Program-made: the position numbers and the translations under genes
Assembly: GCA_965261695.1 (NCBI GenBank)
Contig: OZ253474.1
Coordinates: 310,001 to 374,000 of the forward strand
Direction: 5' to 3'
From: Bin5 sp965261695
GTDB lineage: Bacteria; Chloroflexota; Anaerolineae; Caldilineales; Caldilineaceae
Length of the DNA: 64,000 bases
Part shown: piece by piece, positions 26,032-35,066 of the stretch
Numbering within the stretch: position 1 is the stretch's first letter
Layout of the letters: each line of letters opens with the position of its first letter
Notes under the pieces: generated by a model
Seen by the model: only the letters and a program-made list of their open reading frames with translations
The model's database searches: none
Told to the model about the DNA's origin: nothing

Positions 26032-27156
26032 TTACTGTTGGCCGGCTTCAGGCGCGGGAGTCGGGGATTCCTGAGGCGGCGTGAGGAAGTCATCGCGTGC
26101 GCTCTCGATCAGCCGCCCCACACTGTAGCCGGAGGCAAGCACGTAGTAGGGTGAAGAGGAAGACTTGACCACGTAGTTGAAGCCCTGCTCGTCGTGGGCG
26201 CCGATGGTGAGGGTGCGTGAGTGGCTTTCCCCTGCGCTTCCAACCGATGTCAGAGTCAGGACTGCATTAGGCTGTTCCATGCCGTATTCGGCCAATTCCT
26301 GCTTGCCCAGCGGTTCGACCATGCTCAGGTTGGTCAGGAATGGGAGCGTGGCGATGAGGGGACCGGGGTTGAACTGCTCGGATTCCGTCAGCGCGGCCAT
26401 GCGCCAGAGGCCGTTCTCATCCTGAGTAAACTCCAATGCGCCGTTGGCGTTGACAATTTGCAGTGAGCGGATTTCGGATGCTGCCACCTGGAAGTAGAGG
26501 GTGTCGATCCAGTTGTGGACGGCGGCCGGCGCGTCCGAGCCGCTAAGTGTGTCGGCGAGATAGACAGCTGAGTGATTGGCTGCTCTTACGTGCGTGGCGC
26601 CGAAGCGGGGGGCAGTGCCGATGTAGAGAGTATGACGCGTATCATCTTCCGCTTGGAATTCGACGCGGCGGACATACTTGTCCTCGGCGACGCGCAGCCG
26701 CGTGTAGCTGGCCTCGCTGTTGGCGACGAGGCGGGAAGTGGTCAGTTCGGCGAGCGTGTTCAACAGCAGTTCAACTCTGTGGTTGGCGGCAGGGAAGCAT
26801 GGCGCAGCAGCCTCCTGGCCGCAAAGTTGGGGCGCGTCCGAACCCTCCTGAGCAGTTTCAGTCAGGAGGACCCACCACCGGCCGGCTTCTTTCACCAGTT
26901 GGATGCGCTCGCCGGCGTCGTCGGAGATGTTGAGGCGGACGACATCGTCAACGCTCAATTCAACAAAGATGGGGACCGGCGTCGAGAACGTTCCTGCACG
27001 CGGCCAATACACCCATGCGCTGAGACCAATTTGCAACAGAAAAAGCGCGGTCAGCCCGATGAGCATGGTTCTTTCGCGCGGGCTGCCGCCTTGCAGAATC
27101 TTCGCTACGTCGCTCAGGACGCCAGGCAGTCCGGCCGCCTCGGAATTGCGAGCCAC
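26032..27156 (-). CDS. DUF4340 domain protein of a Gld-type ABC operon
   Basis: The 374-residue protein has one N-terminal membrane helix (about 33-50, MLIGLTALFLLQIGLSAWVYW) and a long extracytoplasmic part made of two similar halves. Each has a pattern such as DVVRLNISDDAGERIQLVKEAGRWWVL and EIRSLQIVNANGALEFTQDENGLWRM. That duplication is typical of DUF4340, which nearly always accompanies GldF/GldG-like transporter genes, as here. It ends in a proline-rich tail. It probably sits at the outer face of the membrane with the GldG-like domain; its molecular role is not known. Confidence 0.85.
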   Translation of the reverse strand: MARNSEAAGLPGVLSDVAKILQGGSPRERTMLIGLTALFLLQIGLSAWVYWPRAGTFSTPVPIFVELSVDDVVRLNISDDAGERIQLVKEAGRWWVLLTETAQEGSDAPQLCGQEAAAPCFPAANHRVELLLNTLAELTTSRLVANSEASYTRLRVAEDKYVRRVEFQAEDDTRHTLYIGTAPRFGATHVRAANHSAVYLADTLSGSDAPAAVHNWIDTLYFQVAASEIRSLQIVNANGALEFTQDENGLWRMAALTESEQFNPGPLIATLPFLTNLSMVEPLGKQELAEYGMEQPNAVLTLTSVGSAGESHSRTLTIGAHDEQGFNYVVKSSSSPYYVLASGYSVGRLIESARDDFLTPPQESPTPAPEAGQQ

Positions 27157-27218
27157 GATTCACCTCAGTAGAAATTCAGGGCGAAACAGCGCCCTATTGC
27201 GGGACTCAAGTTCAGGAC

Positions 27219-27443
27219 TCAGGTCAGGTGCATAAAGACGTGGGGGTGCTGCTCTGCAGTTAGCAGACTAACGCCCATCATGGCCGCGAAGGCAGTTTGG
27301 GAGCGTTGCAGCTTCTTGCGAATATCAAGGGGCGCTGAAGGCTGGCGCAGCTTGCGAACCCGTAGATCGATTTGACCTGCTTTGTATGCCTTGATCTCTC
27401 CAATCCCTTCCAAAACCTCCTGACCGATGTCACGATCATCCAT
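27219..27443 (-). pseudogene. HigA/NadS-type antitoxin with part of its helix-turn-helix deleted
   Basis: The 74-residue product begins VLEGIGEIKAYKAG and continues APLDIRKKLQRSQTAFAAMMGVS, which is the start of the XRE-type helix-turn-helix of HigA-like antitoxins. The next text is LLTAEQHPHVFMHLT, the usual end of such proteins. The roughly 20 residues normally between them (the recognition helix with TLQDWEQGRR-like text) are missing without a frame change. GGAG lies seven bases before the ATG. No RelE/HigB toxin gene is next to it. It lies between the permease and DUF4340 genes of one operon. It probably no longer binds DNA. Confidence 0.7.
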
Positions 27444-27460
27444 CTTGTATCTCCTTTGAT

Positions 27461-30370
27461 TCAAGTGCCGGAGTCGTGTTGCACTTCAGCGGCCTGCGGG
27501 GGCATCTCCAGTTCGATGGGCCGCTCCTGGCGTTTGCGCCAGCGCCATAACGCGGCCAGGCCGGACAGGGCCAGCAGCGCGAGGGCGTAGTTGACGAACT
27601 CCCAGGCCGACTGCTGTCGCGGCGTCAGGGGAGCGAGGATGCGTGTGTTGCCGCCGCGGGCGCGAATCGTGAGCAGGTCGAGATCCTCCACACTCCAGTC
27701 CAGCGCGTTCTGCATCAGAAACAGATTGTTGAGGAAGCGATCGTTGCCGGCGAGGCTGCGCGAAAGCTCGAGTACGAAGTCGTCTACGAACTGGGCGCTG
27801 CCAAAGACGACCAGGCGGGCGTCGGCGGCGCTCTGGTGAAGAAAGCTTGCGGGAGGCGGGTCGAGCGTGTCGGCAGCGGTCGTTTCATTCCCGTTTGCCG
27901 CCCAGGGCGACGGCTTATCTCTGAAAAAGCTTTCAAAAGCCCCGTGCACCGCGACAGCCAGCGTGTGGGCGCCGATTTCTCCTTCAACCGGGAAACCAAA
28001 ATCGGGAAACCGTTCAAAGTCGGGCTGGATGCTGGTGTCGGCGCGCAGCCAGGAGAAGGGCGTCGATCTGAGCAGTTCGCCGGATTCACGCTCAGCGTTT
28101 TTGTCGGCGTCAAGCGTGATCGGGGACACCCAGTTGAGAGTGGCGGCGGTTATACCGGCCAGGAGCGGATGCACGCGATCGATGCCGTCGCTGCGCACGT
28201 CAACGAAGTAGGGATAGGCGATGGTCTGGATTTCGCGGACGCTGACGCCGTTGGCTCGGCGTTCGACGGCGATGGGGAACGGTTCATTCTGGGGATCCAT
28301 GACCAGTTTGTCCGACACGTCGACCCCATAGTGGGCTAGCATCTCGCGCAGTCCCCCTTCGACGGCGGCCAGGCGCAGCTCGCCGGTGAAGGGATCGGGG
28401 GTAACGGTGTAGCCGCTATGCGCGATCACAACGGAACCGCCGCGCATCAGAAATTGGTCGATGGCAAAGCGCGCTTTGTCGCTCATCGCCTGCGGCGCAA
28501 TCAGCAGTAGCGAGTCGATCTCTTCGGGCACGCGGCCGTTCTCCAGCGTAAGCGGACGCAAGGCGTACTCGCTGGCCAGTTGTTCGCTGATCAGATGCCA
28601 GGACGAGAGTTGCTGTTGGGGCTGACCGAACATATCCGTGGCAGGGGCGGGCGAGGGCGTCCACAGGCCAACGACCTTGAGGAAGCCGGGCGCGCTGCGA
28701 CGCAGCGCGGATTCAATGGCGGTGCGCACGCCGGCTTCGGTCAAGTCGCCGGCGGTATAGAGGATTTCGATCCGGTCGCCGACTTGAAGGAGCATATGGA
28801 GGTAGTAACTCTCGACAGAGAAGAAGGAGACCGGAAAGGGCTGGATGCCGAAAGAGTCGAACAGCAGCTGCCGGTTGAGCAGCGCGCCCTCTGCATCGGG
28901 GTTGACAATTTCGAAAGTGAATTTTCCCTTCGATTCGGCGGCAATTTCGAGGGCGACGGCTTCAATGGTAGAGGGGGCGTCCTGAATCAGTTCCGGAAGC
29001 AGCGCCGGCGTTGCAATGAGTTGAAGTTGCGCCGGCCGGTCGAGCGCCGCCAAAACCGCGTCCACGCTCTGGAAACCGTAGACAACTCGCTTGATGGCGC
29101 TCGTCAGGTCATATTCGAGATTGCGAAAGCCTAACTCAACGCTGCCGTCGCGGTTGGCGCTGAGCGCGATCAGGTCGGCAAAGCCCAGAACGACGCTCTG
29201 ATCGCCGTAGCGGATGAGAATGTCGAAGTAGGAGTTGATCACCGAGGACTGGTAGCGATCGGCCAGGCGGAAAGGCGTGGGCTGGATGCCATAGGTCTGG
29301 TTGGCCTCGGCCTCCATTTCCGGATCGGTCGCAGGATCGACGACTTCGCCGCTGAGCATGTTGCCTGAGGCGATCTCGTACTCGCTTAGCGTATCGGCGA
29401 GACGCGGCGCGAGCGGCGCGAGCAAAGGGTGCGTCCTGCTGCTGATGAAGGCGCGCAGCAGGAGCGGCTCTTGCAGCGTGCCCAGCAGATCCTTCGTCGC
29501 TGACGAAAGCGTGTAGGTGCGGGACGCCGTGGTGTCGGCCCGAAGCGCGCGCAGCGGGTAGAGCCAGACATTGGCCAGCGCCAGGTTGATTGCGATGAGG
29601 ACCGCCAGCAGAATACGACGCAGCCGCTTTGGCCGGGTCTGGGCGCTGCGGCTCCAGCGTTTGATGTCCAGCGAAAGGACATTCAGCATCAGGAAGGTCA
29701 GCGTCAGCGAAAGGTAGTAGATGAGGTCGCGCAGGTCGATGACGCCGCGCTCGATGCTCTCGAAGCGGCTGCCCGTGCCCAGGGCGCGCAAGATGTTGCC
29801 GACCTGATTGCCGGTATAGTCGGTCAGGCCGCGCGTGCCGACCAGGTAGAACGCCCCGCCCAGCAGCAGCGTGGAAATCAGCGCGACCAGCTGGTTGTCG
29901 GTGCGGGAGGAGAGGAAGAGGCCAATTGCGGCGTAGGCGGCGGCGAGCAGGACGGCGGCCAGATAGCCGCTCCAGACGGGACCCCAGTCGAGATCGCCGA
30001 GCAGCCAGACGGTCATCGGCAGCGGCAGAGTCAGTGCCAGCGCCACGAGCGCCATGACCAGGACGGATATGAACTTTGCAGCCGCCAGTTGCGCCGTGCT
30101 GACGGGCAGGGTGAGGAGAAGCTCCAGCGTGCCGGCGCGCTGCTCTTCGCTCCACTGACGCATCGTCAGCGCGGCCACCAGGAAAATGAGAAGAAGCGGC
30201 ATCCGGTGAAAAAGCGGGCGCACGTCGGCCAGGCCCCGCAGCCAGAAAGCACTATTCCAGAAAAACAGATAGAGCGTGACGGCCAGAAATGTCCCGACAA
30301 AGATCAATGCCGTGGGCGATCCGAAGTAGCTGAACAGCTCTTTGCGGATGAGGGAGCGCACTTGCATCAT
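27461..30370 (-). CDS. GldF-GldG fusion: ABC permease with auxiliary extracytoplasmic domain
   Basis: At 969 residues this is two proteins in one. Residues 1-245 are an ABC-2 type permease with about six membrane helices (FLAVTLYLFFW, LLIFLVAALTMRQWSEEQRAGTLELLLTLPVS and later ones). After a further helix near 265-285 comes a GldG-like part with the ABC-transport auxiliary domain (about 330-700), including EEIDSLLLIAPQAMSDKARFAIDQFLMRGGSVVI. It closes with a membrane helix (FVNYALALLALSGLAALWRW) and a charged tail. Gld proteins were named for gliding in Bacteroidetes, but relatives occur in non-gliding phyla with an unknown cargo. GGAG lies nine bases before ATG 30370. Confidence 0.88.
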   Translation of the reverse strand: MMQVRSLIRKELFSYFGSPTALIFVGTFLAVTLYLFFWNSAFWLRGLADVRPLFHRMPLLLIFLVAALTMRQWSEEQRAGTLELLLTLPVSTAQLAAAKFISVLVMALVALALTLPLPMTVWLLGDLDWGPVWSGYLAAVLLAAAYAAIGLFLSSRTDNQLVALISTLLLGGAFYLVGTRGLTDYTGNQVGNILRALGTGSRFESIERGVIDLRDLIYYLSLTLTFLMLNVLSLDIKRWSRSAQTRPKRLRRILLAVLIAINLALANVWLYPLRALRADTTASRTYTLSSATKDLLGTLQEPLLLRAFISSRTHPLLAPLAPRLADTLSEYEIASGNMLSGEVVDPATDPEMEAEANQTYGIQPTPFRLADRYQSSVINSYFDILIRYGDQSVVLGFADLIALSANRDGSVELGFRNLEYDLTSAIKRVVYGFQSVDAVLAALDRPAQLQLIATPALLPELIQDAPSTIEAVALEIAAESKGKFTFEIVNPDAEGALLNRQLLFDSFGIQPFPVSFFSVESYYLHMLLQVGDRIEILYTAGDLTEAGVRTAIESALRRSAPGFLKVVGLWTPSPAPATDMFGQPQQQLSSWHLISEQLASEYALRPLTLENGRVPEEIDSLLLIAPQAMSDKARFAIDQFLMRGGSVVIAHSGYTVTPDPFTGELRLAAVEGGLREMLAHYGVDVSDKLVMDPQNEPFPIAVERRANGVSVREIQTIAYPYFVDVRSDGIDRVHPLLAGITAATLNWVSPITLDADKNAERESGELLRSTPFSWLRADTSIQPDFERFPDFGFPVEGEIGAHTLAVAVHGAFESFFRDKPSPWAANGNETTAADTLDPPPASFLHQSAADARLVVFGSAQFVDDFVLELSRSLAGNDRFLNNLFLMQNALDWSVEDLDLLTIRARGGNTRILAPLTPRQQSAWEFVNYALALLALSGLAALWRWRKRQERPIELEMPPQAAEVQHDSGT

Positions 30371-30558
30371 CGAGCTTCTCTCCAACCGGTTAAATCTTGT
30401 CTGCGGGCGCGGCGGTCAAATGGAGGTCGCGTCTCTGGCTGCGGGCGGGAGTGCCATGTCAGTTCATTGAATTGGCGGTTGATCCGCAGGCTGGACCGCG
30501 ATCGCCTCGGCAGCGTATTCCTGGGCCGGCGCGGAAGATAGGACCAACTCATTAAATA

Positions 30559-31544
30559 ACCCCAGTTCGGAGTTAGATTAAGGCCGGCAATAGAGCCATA
30601 TCTGTGTCAGGAAGATTGAGAGATGGCTTCTTAGCTTGCCAAGTGTAGGCAATCAGACCGGCGATGAGAGTGACGACAAAGTTGGTCGTGCTGCGGTGAC
30701 GGGTGTGTTCAATCTGTGAGATATTCTTGAGTTGGTCAACGATGGTTTCAATGACGAAGCGCTTACGCGTTAGCAGCTTGTCTTCGAGAACGACGAGTCG
30801 ATTCTGCATGTTTTTACGAATGGGCGTGATCAATTGCAGTCCCTGAGCGAAGAGTTGCTCAAAGAGAACTTGGGAGAGATAGCCGCGGTCGCCGATCAGC
30901 TTCCCCCACAACTTTTTGGTCATCTGTGGGACCGGTTTACGGTCATCGGTGTTGCCGGGCGTGAGTTGAAGCGCCAGCAATTCCCCCTGGTCATTGACAA
31001 TCAGATGGAGTTTAAAGCCATAGAACCATCCCATGCTGCTCTTGCCGCGCCTGGCCACCTCGGCAAAGACCCGGTGGCGGCCGATGCGTCTGTTGTGGCA
31101 GACGGACAACGGGGTCGAATCAATGAATGCCACCCCTGTCGCCTGGCCAAAGCGCACACGCAGATAGAGACACATGGCTGCCAGGGCTGATGGCATTAAC
31201 TCCACAAAGCGTGTGTAACTGACCAGAGCAGGGAATTCACTGCGCATATGCTTACATACGTGCTGCGTATAGAAGGCCTTGAAATCGCGATAATGCGACT
31301 GATGGAAGTGAATCAGAATCGTCATCACTTCACTCAAGCTCAAGCGCGGGGCCGGCCCTCGCTTGCGAGCCACGCCTAACAACTTGGCATTCTCCCATGT
31401 AGCCAACCACTGACAGAAATCATCGACATGACAGAACAGATTGAGTATACTCATCACTGAGCACCTTTCTTTGCTGGAGAATTTTTGTTAGAGAACTTCT
31501 ATTCTACCAGCTTGATAAGGTGCTCACTTACTCCGAACTCAGGT
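30559..31544 (-). mobile_element. IS982-family insertion sequence, 986 bp, inside a Gld-type operon
   Basis: Imperfect 18-base ends match: ACCCCAGTTCGGAGTTAG (30559-30576) and, on the other strand, ACCTGAGTTCGGAGTAAG (31544-31527), with three mismatches. Both start with ACC as is usual for IS982. A 6-base target duplication TAAATA is exact at 30553-30558 and 31545-31550. The element contains one full transposase and sits in the 3' end of the ATPase gene, separating it from the permease gene downstream. The preserved duplication suggests a recent insertion. Confidence 0.93.
30573..31457 (-). CDS. IS982-family transposase
   Basis: This 294-residue DDE transposase is intact. The catalytic residues are Asp in VAFIDSTPLSVC (about 110), Asp in LIGDRGYLSQ (about 193) and Glu in FVIETIVDQLKNISQIEHTRHRS (about 240); that last helix with the RHRS end is characteristic of IS982. 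The central KSSMGWFYGFKLHLIVND also matches. The start is the GTG-ATG pair at 31457/31454, with AAAGG upstream. It runs in the same direction as the interrupted operon, so transcription entering from the host promoter could read it. Confidence 0.95.
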   Translation of the reverse strand: MMSILNLFCHVDDFCQWLATWENAKLLGVARKRGPAPRLSLSEVMTILIHFHQSHYRDFKAFYTQHVCKHMRSEFPALVSYTRFVELMPSALAAMCLYLRVRFGQATGVAFIDSTPLSVCHNRRIGRHRVFAEVARRGKSSMGWFYGFKLHLIVNDQGELLALQLTPGNTDDRKPVPQMTKKLWGKLIGDRGYLSQVLFEQLFAQGLQLITPIRKNMQNRLVVLEDKLLTRKRFVIETIVDQLKNISQIEHTRHRSTTNFVVTLIAGLIAYTWQAKKPSLNLPDTDMALLPALI

Positions 31545-32442
31545 TAAATACGGACTCCAGGGCGCGCGTATCGTTGCGCAGTTCGCGAACGGGCCAATCG
31601 CGCGCTTGGGCCAGGCGGTAGATCGCCAGGCTCAAATCCTGGTTTGGGGATGCCGAGATTCGATAGAGCGCGTGCCCGGCGGGTGTGTCTTCCCTCTTCA
31701 CTGCCTGCACGCCGGGCAGTTGAAGCAGCGCCGCGCCCACGCCGTCGACGTTGCAATCGAGCGTCAGCAGAACGTTGTTGGACGCGGCGAGGTCGGCGAT
31801 GCGTGCGTCGGCCCGCAGTTGTCCATTAATCAGGATAATGACCCGGTCGCAGAGTGTCTCGACCTCGGAAAGGATGTGGGTTGAGAAAAGAATCGTGCTG
31901 TGTTGGGAGAGCCTCTTGATCAGGTCTCGGATCTCTACGATCTGCGTGGGATCGAGACCAATCGTCGGTTCGTCCAGAATTAACAGACGCGGCCTGTGCA
32001 GGATCGCCTGCGCCAGCCCAACGCGCTGCCGGAAGCCCTTGCTGAGTTCGCCGATTGGCTGCGTGAGGCGTGCGGTCAGCCCGGTTGCGATGGCGGCCTC
32101 GGCGATCTGCGCGGCCTGCGTTGACGGCGGCACGAGATGCAGGTCGGCCATCAGCTTCAGATAGGCTTGCACGGTGAGTTCGGGATAGAGGGGCGTGTTT
32201 TCGGGAAGATAGCCGATTCCGGCCTGCACGCGCAGGAGGTGTGCGCTGACATCAAGCCCGTCGATGCGGACATCGCCCTCATCCGGCTCGAGGTAGCCGG
32301 TCAGCGTCTTGATCAGAGTGGTCTTTCCGGCGCCGTTGGGGCCAAGTAGCCCGACGATTTCGCCAACCCCGATTTCAAATGTAAGGGCGCGCAACGCCTC
32401 GATAGGGCCATACGACTTGGAGAGCTCGCGTACCTGGATCAT
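31528..32442 (-). CDS. GldA-like ABC transporter ATPase, C-terminus cut by an insertion sequence
   Basis: The ATP-binding subunit of the Gld-like transporter. Walker A is GLLGPNGAGKTTL (about 34-46), the signature is LSKGFRQRVGLAQAIL, and Walker B with D-loop is LLILDEPTIGLDP (about 155-167), followed by the switch histidine in FSTHILSEVE. The family's final motif is of the LEdvFleLt type. Here the gene reads ALESVFN and then LSSE-stop, which comes from the IS982 end. Without the element the frame would continue NELVLSSAPAQEYAAEA and stop at 30464, about 27 residues later. The enzyme core is intact, so it may still work; its downstream partners now lie beyond the element. Confidence 0.9.
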   Translation of the reverse strand: MIQVRELSKSYGPIEALRALTFEIGVGEIVGLLGPNGAGKTTLIKTLTGYLEPDEGDVRIDGLDVSAHLLRVQAGIGYLPENTPLYPELTVQAYLKLMADLHLVPPSTQAAQIAEAAIATGLTARLTQPIGELSKGFRQRVGLAQAILHRPRLLILDEPTIGLDPTQIVEIRDLIKRLSQHSTILFSTHILSEVETLCDRVIILINGQLRADARIADLAASNNVLLTLDCNVDGVGAALLQLPGVQAVKREDTPAGHALYRISASPNQDLSLAIYRLAQARDWPVRELRNDTRALESVFNLSSE

Positions 32443-32693
32443 CCTGCCTGTTCTTGCTCCTGAAAGTCGATCTTACGATTGACCGCCGTGCTTCCATTCG
32501 GCGCCATTATACATGAAGATGTGATGCGGTCAGAAAATCAGCCCGCCGCTCGAATATGGAGGCGTGGCGCGAAAGTGCAGAGCCTCCGCTGTCGCGGAGA
32601 CAGAGAGGCTCTGGAATGTGCTGGCAGCACGCCGACTTGAAATTGGGAACGGTGGTTGGCGTTCAGCGGGAACTTGCGCTCATTGGTATGGCA

Positions 32694-35066
32694 TCAGTTG
32701 GACGACGCGGCGGCAACCGCATCAGATGACGGATGATAGGGCAAGGAACTGTAGGTGCCGGCCGAAGTCGCGTCGACCTGAACTTCTGCGACCTGCCGTC
32801 CTGCACTGCTCGACCCACACCAGGCGGAGATGAAGCTGTTGGCGGGCAGTGTTTGGAAGCTGAGGTTCTTGGAGCTTGCGGTGGAGGAGGTGACCGCTGT
32901 CTCCAGTGAGAAATAGGTTGGCGAATCGGTGTTGGACCTGTAATAGAGTTTGTAAACCTGGGCACATGCGCTGGCGTCGGCCCAATTGACTTCGAGATTG
33001 ATGCGGCCGTCCGACGGCAGCGTCAGTTCAATTGTTATCGAACTCACGGCCGGCGGCGGCGGCGACGCGGGCGGCGGTGACGCGGCCGTTGTCGGCGGGG
33101 GGTTCGTATCCACCGCGATCTGCTCGACGCCGGAGAGCGAACCGGCGAGACGGGTGAGGTCTCGGAGTACCCAGGCCTGGCCGGTAATGCCATCCACTTT
33201 GATCTTGAACCACTGGGATTGGGTGTCGACGCCGAGGATTTCGGACCAGGTTCCCTGTGACAAGGTGGTGACGACGCCGTGGCTTGTGCTAGGCCCCGAG
33301 CGCACGTTGAGGACGGCTGTCTGCGCGATTGCAACGGGAAGCATGGCAATCTCTTCGGCGGTGATTCGCTTGACTCCATCCAGGTCGCCAACCAGAACGG
33401 TCAGGTTTTCGGAAATCCAGCCCAACTGGTCCAGGCCGTCCACTTCGATCAGGTACCAGTCTTCGTCCGGGTCGACGCCGTAGATTCTAACGCGCGTGCC
33501 CTGGCCTATGGCAATCAGGACGCCGTATTCGTCGCCCGGCCCTTCGCGCACGTTTACAAGCGACGGGTAGGTGACGGCCAGCGGACGGTCGACTTCCGAA
33601 TCGGTACTTGGTTGCCCGACCTGCCATGAGGCGATCTGCCTGACTCCCGCCAGCGAACCGATCAATGTCGTCAGGTCCTGGAAGATCCAGGCGGGATCGT
33701 CCAGAGTGCTTAACTCAACGTAGTACCACTGGTTCTGCGGGCCGATGCCGATGATTTCCGCCTGCGTTCCCTGCGGCACGGTCGTAACGACTTCGTATTC
33801 GGTGCCCGGTCCCGAGCGGACGTTCATGATGGTGGGCACGGTGATCGCCAGCGGCTTGTCGCCCCCGGTGTCGGTCCCGTCCAACTCGGCTAAGGTATAC
33901 TGCTTGACGCCGACAAGCGCGCCGACCAGGGTTGTCAGGCCGGCGTAAACCCAGGCAGGCTGATCGAGCACACCCAGTTCGACCTTGTACCATTCACGAT
34001 CCGGGCTTAAGCCGATGATCTTGGCCTGCGTGCCCTGGGGAACGGTGGTGAGGATGTCGTAATCGAGGCCCGGCCCCGAGCGCACATTCAATATGTCGGG
34101 CGTAGTGATGGCCAGTGGGCCGTCGCCCGGCCTCGTAATCAGGTCTATTTCCGACTGCTGGAGGAATCGGACCCCATCCAGAGAGCCTTCAACTGTGGTC
34201 AAATCCTGATAAATCCAGACCATGCCGTCAACCCCTTCAATTTGGACCTGGAACCAGTCGTCAATCGGGTCTCTGCCGCAGATGTTAGCGCGCGTCCCTG
34301 CTGGTACGGTTGTGATGACTTCGTAGTCGAGGCCTGGCCCGGAACGAACGTTCAAGAAATAAGGTATGGTAATCGCGACAGGAATGGGAGTGGGCGCTGG
34401 CTGCTGCTGCAACTGCAGCTGAGACGGCGCCGGCGGAACGTATCGCTGCTGCTTTCCCGAATTACCGGAGTTACCTGAATTACTCTTGCCGCCGCCGCCA
34501 CCGCCACTACCGCTCTTTACGCCACTTCCAGGTTCGCCTTGTTGGCCGGACTGCCCTTCGTCGATCGTGATGGTGAAAGAGTCACTGGTGGAGTCAAAAC
34601 TGCCGTCAGTGGTGTTCGTGGAGCGGTATTTTGCCGTCGTCAGGATCCTGTAAGTGCCTACAGGGCAGTCCGACTCGATGACAAGGTTGTCGCTTCCGCC
34701 GCTCCAGACATCTACAGGGCTTCTCCACCATGTGTTAAAAGTATAGTTTCTGCCGAACAGATTTGGATCACAGCCGTTTTCTTCGATCCACGTGCCTTCC
34801 AAACTACGTTGCATGTCTAACCGGGAGATGAGGTCGGGGTGAAATTCGGTGTCGTCATTGGGGACCTGCGGCATATTGTAATACTGGCCTACGAGGTATG
34901 TTCCTCCCCCTTGTGGCAACGTGGACTCTCCAATAGAAACCGAGATCCGAGGATCGGATTGGGCGTAAGCCGACTGCGCGCGGGGGGAGAGGGCGGCAAC
35001 AAGCGCGGCAAGCAGCACCAAACTAAGCCCCAGTGCGGCTGTCAGCATTTCAGTGCGCTGTCGCAT
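32694..35066 (-). CDS. Secreted protein with five bacterial SH3 (SH3b) repeats
   Basis: This 790-residue protein has an N-terminal signal sequence (MRQRTEMLTAALGLSLVLLAALVAALS, about 1-27). A unique domain of about 150 residues and a glycine/serine linker (about 195-225) follow. Five SH3b repeats of about 85-95 residues each start with a variant of LAITxPxxLNVRSGPGxxY and include WVYxxLTTLVGxLxGV. A proline-rich spacer (PPPTTAASPPPASPPPP) then leads to a final beta domain with two cysteines. SH3b domains usually bind cell-wall peptides. No catalytic domain is seen, so it is more likely a surface or wall-binding protein than a lytic enzyme. AGGGG precedes ATG 35066. Confidence 0.87.
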   Translation of the reverse strand: MRQRTEMLTAALGLSLVLLAALVAALSPRAQSAYAQSDPRISVSIGESTLPQGGGTYLVGQYYNMPQVPNDDTEFHPDLISRLDMQRSLEGTWIEENGCDPNLFGRNYTFNTWWRSPVDVWSGGSDNLVIESDCPVGTYRILTTAKYRSTNTTDGSFDSTSDSFTITIDEGQSGQQGEPGSGVKSGSGGGGGGKSNSGNSGNSGKQQRYVPPAPSQLQLQQQPAPTPIPVAITIPYFLNVRSGPGLDYEVITTVPAGTRANICGRDPIDDWFQVQIEGVDGMVWIYQDLTTVEGSLDGVRFLQQSEIDLITRPGDGPLAITTPDILNVRSGPGLDYDILTTVPQGTQAKIIGLSPDREWYKVELGVLDQPAWVYAGLTTLVGALVGVKQYTLAELDGTDTGGDKPLAITVPTIMNVRSGPGTEYEVVTTVPQGTQAEIIGIGPQNQWYYVELSTLDDPAWIFQDLTTLIGSLAGVRQIASWQVGQPSTDSEVDRPLAVTYPSLVNVREGPGDEYGVLIAIGQGTRVRIYGVDPDEDWYLIEVDGLDQLGWISENLTVLVGDLDGVKRITAEEIAMLPVAIAQTAVLNVRSGPSTSHGVVTTLSQGTWSEILGVDTQSQWFKIKVDGITGQAWVLRDLTRLAGSLSGVEQIAVDTNPPPTTAASPPPASPPPPAVSSITIELTLPSDGRINLEVNWADASACAQVYKLYYRSNTDSPTYFSLETAVTSSTASSKNLSFQTLPANSFISAWCGSSSAGRQVAEVQVDATSAGTYSSLPYHPSSDAVAAASSN

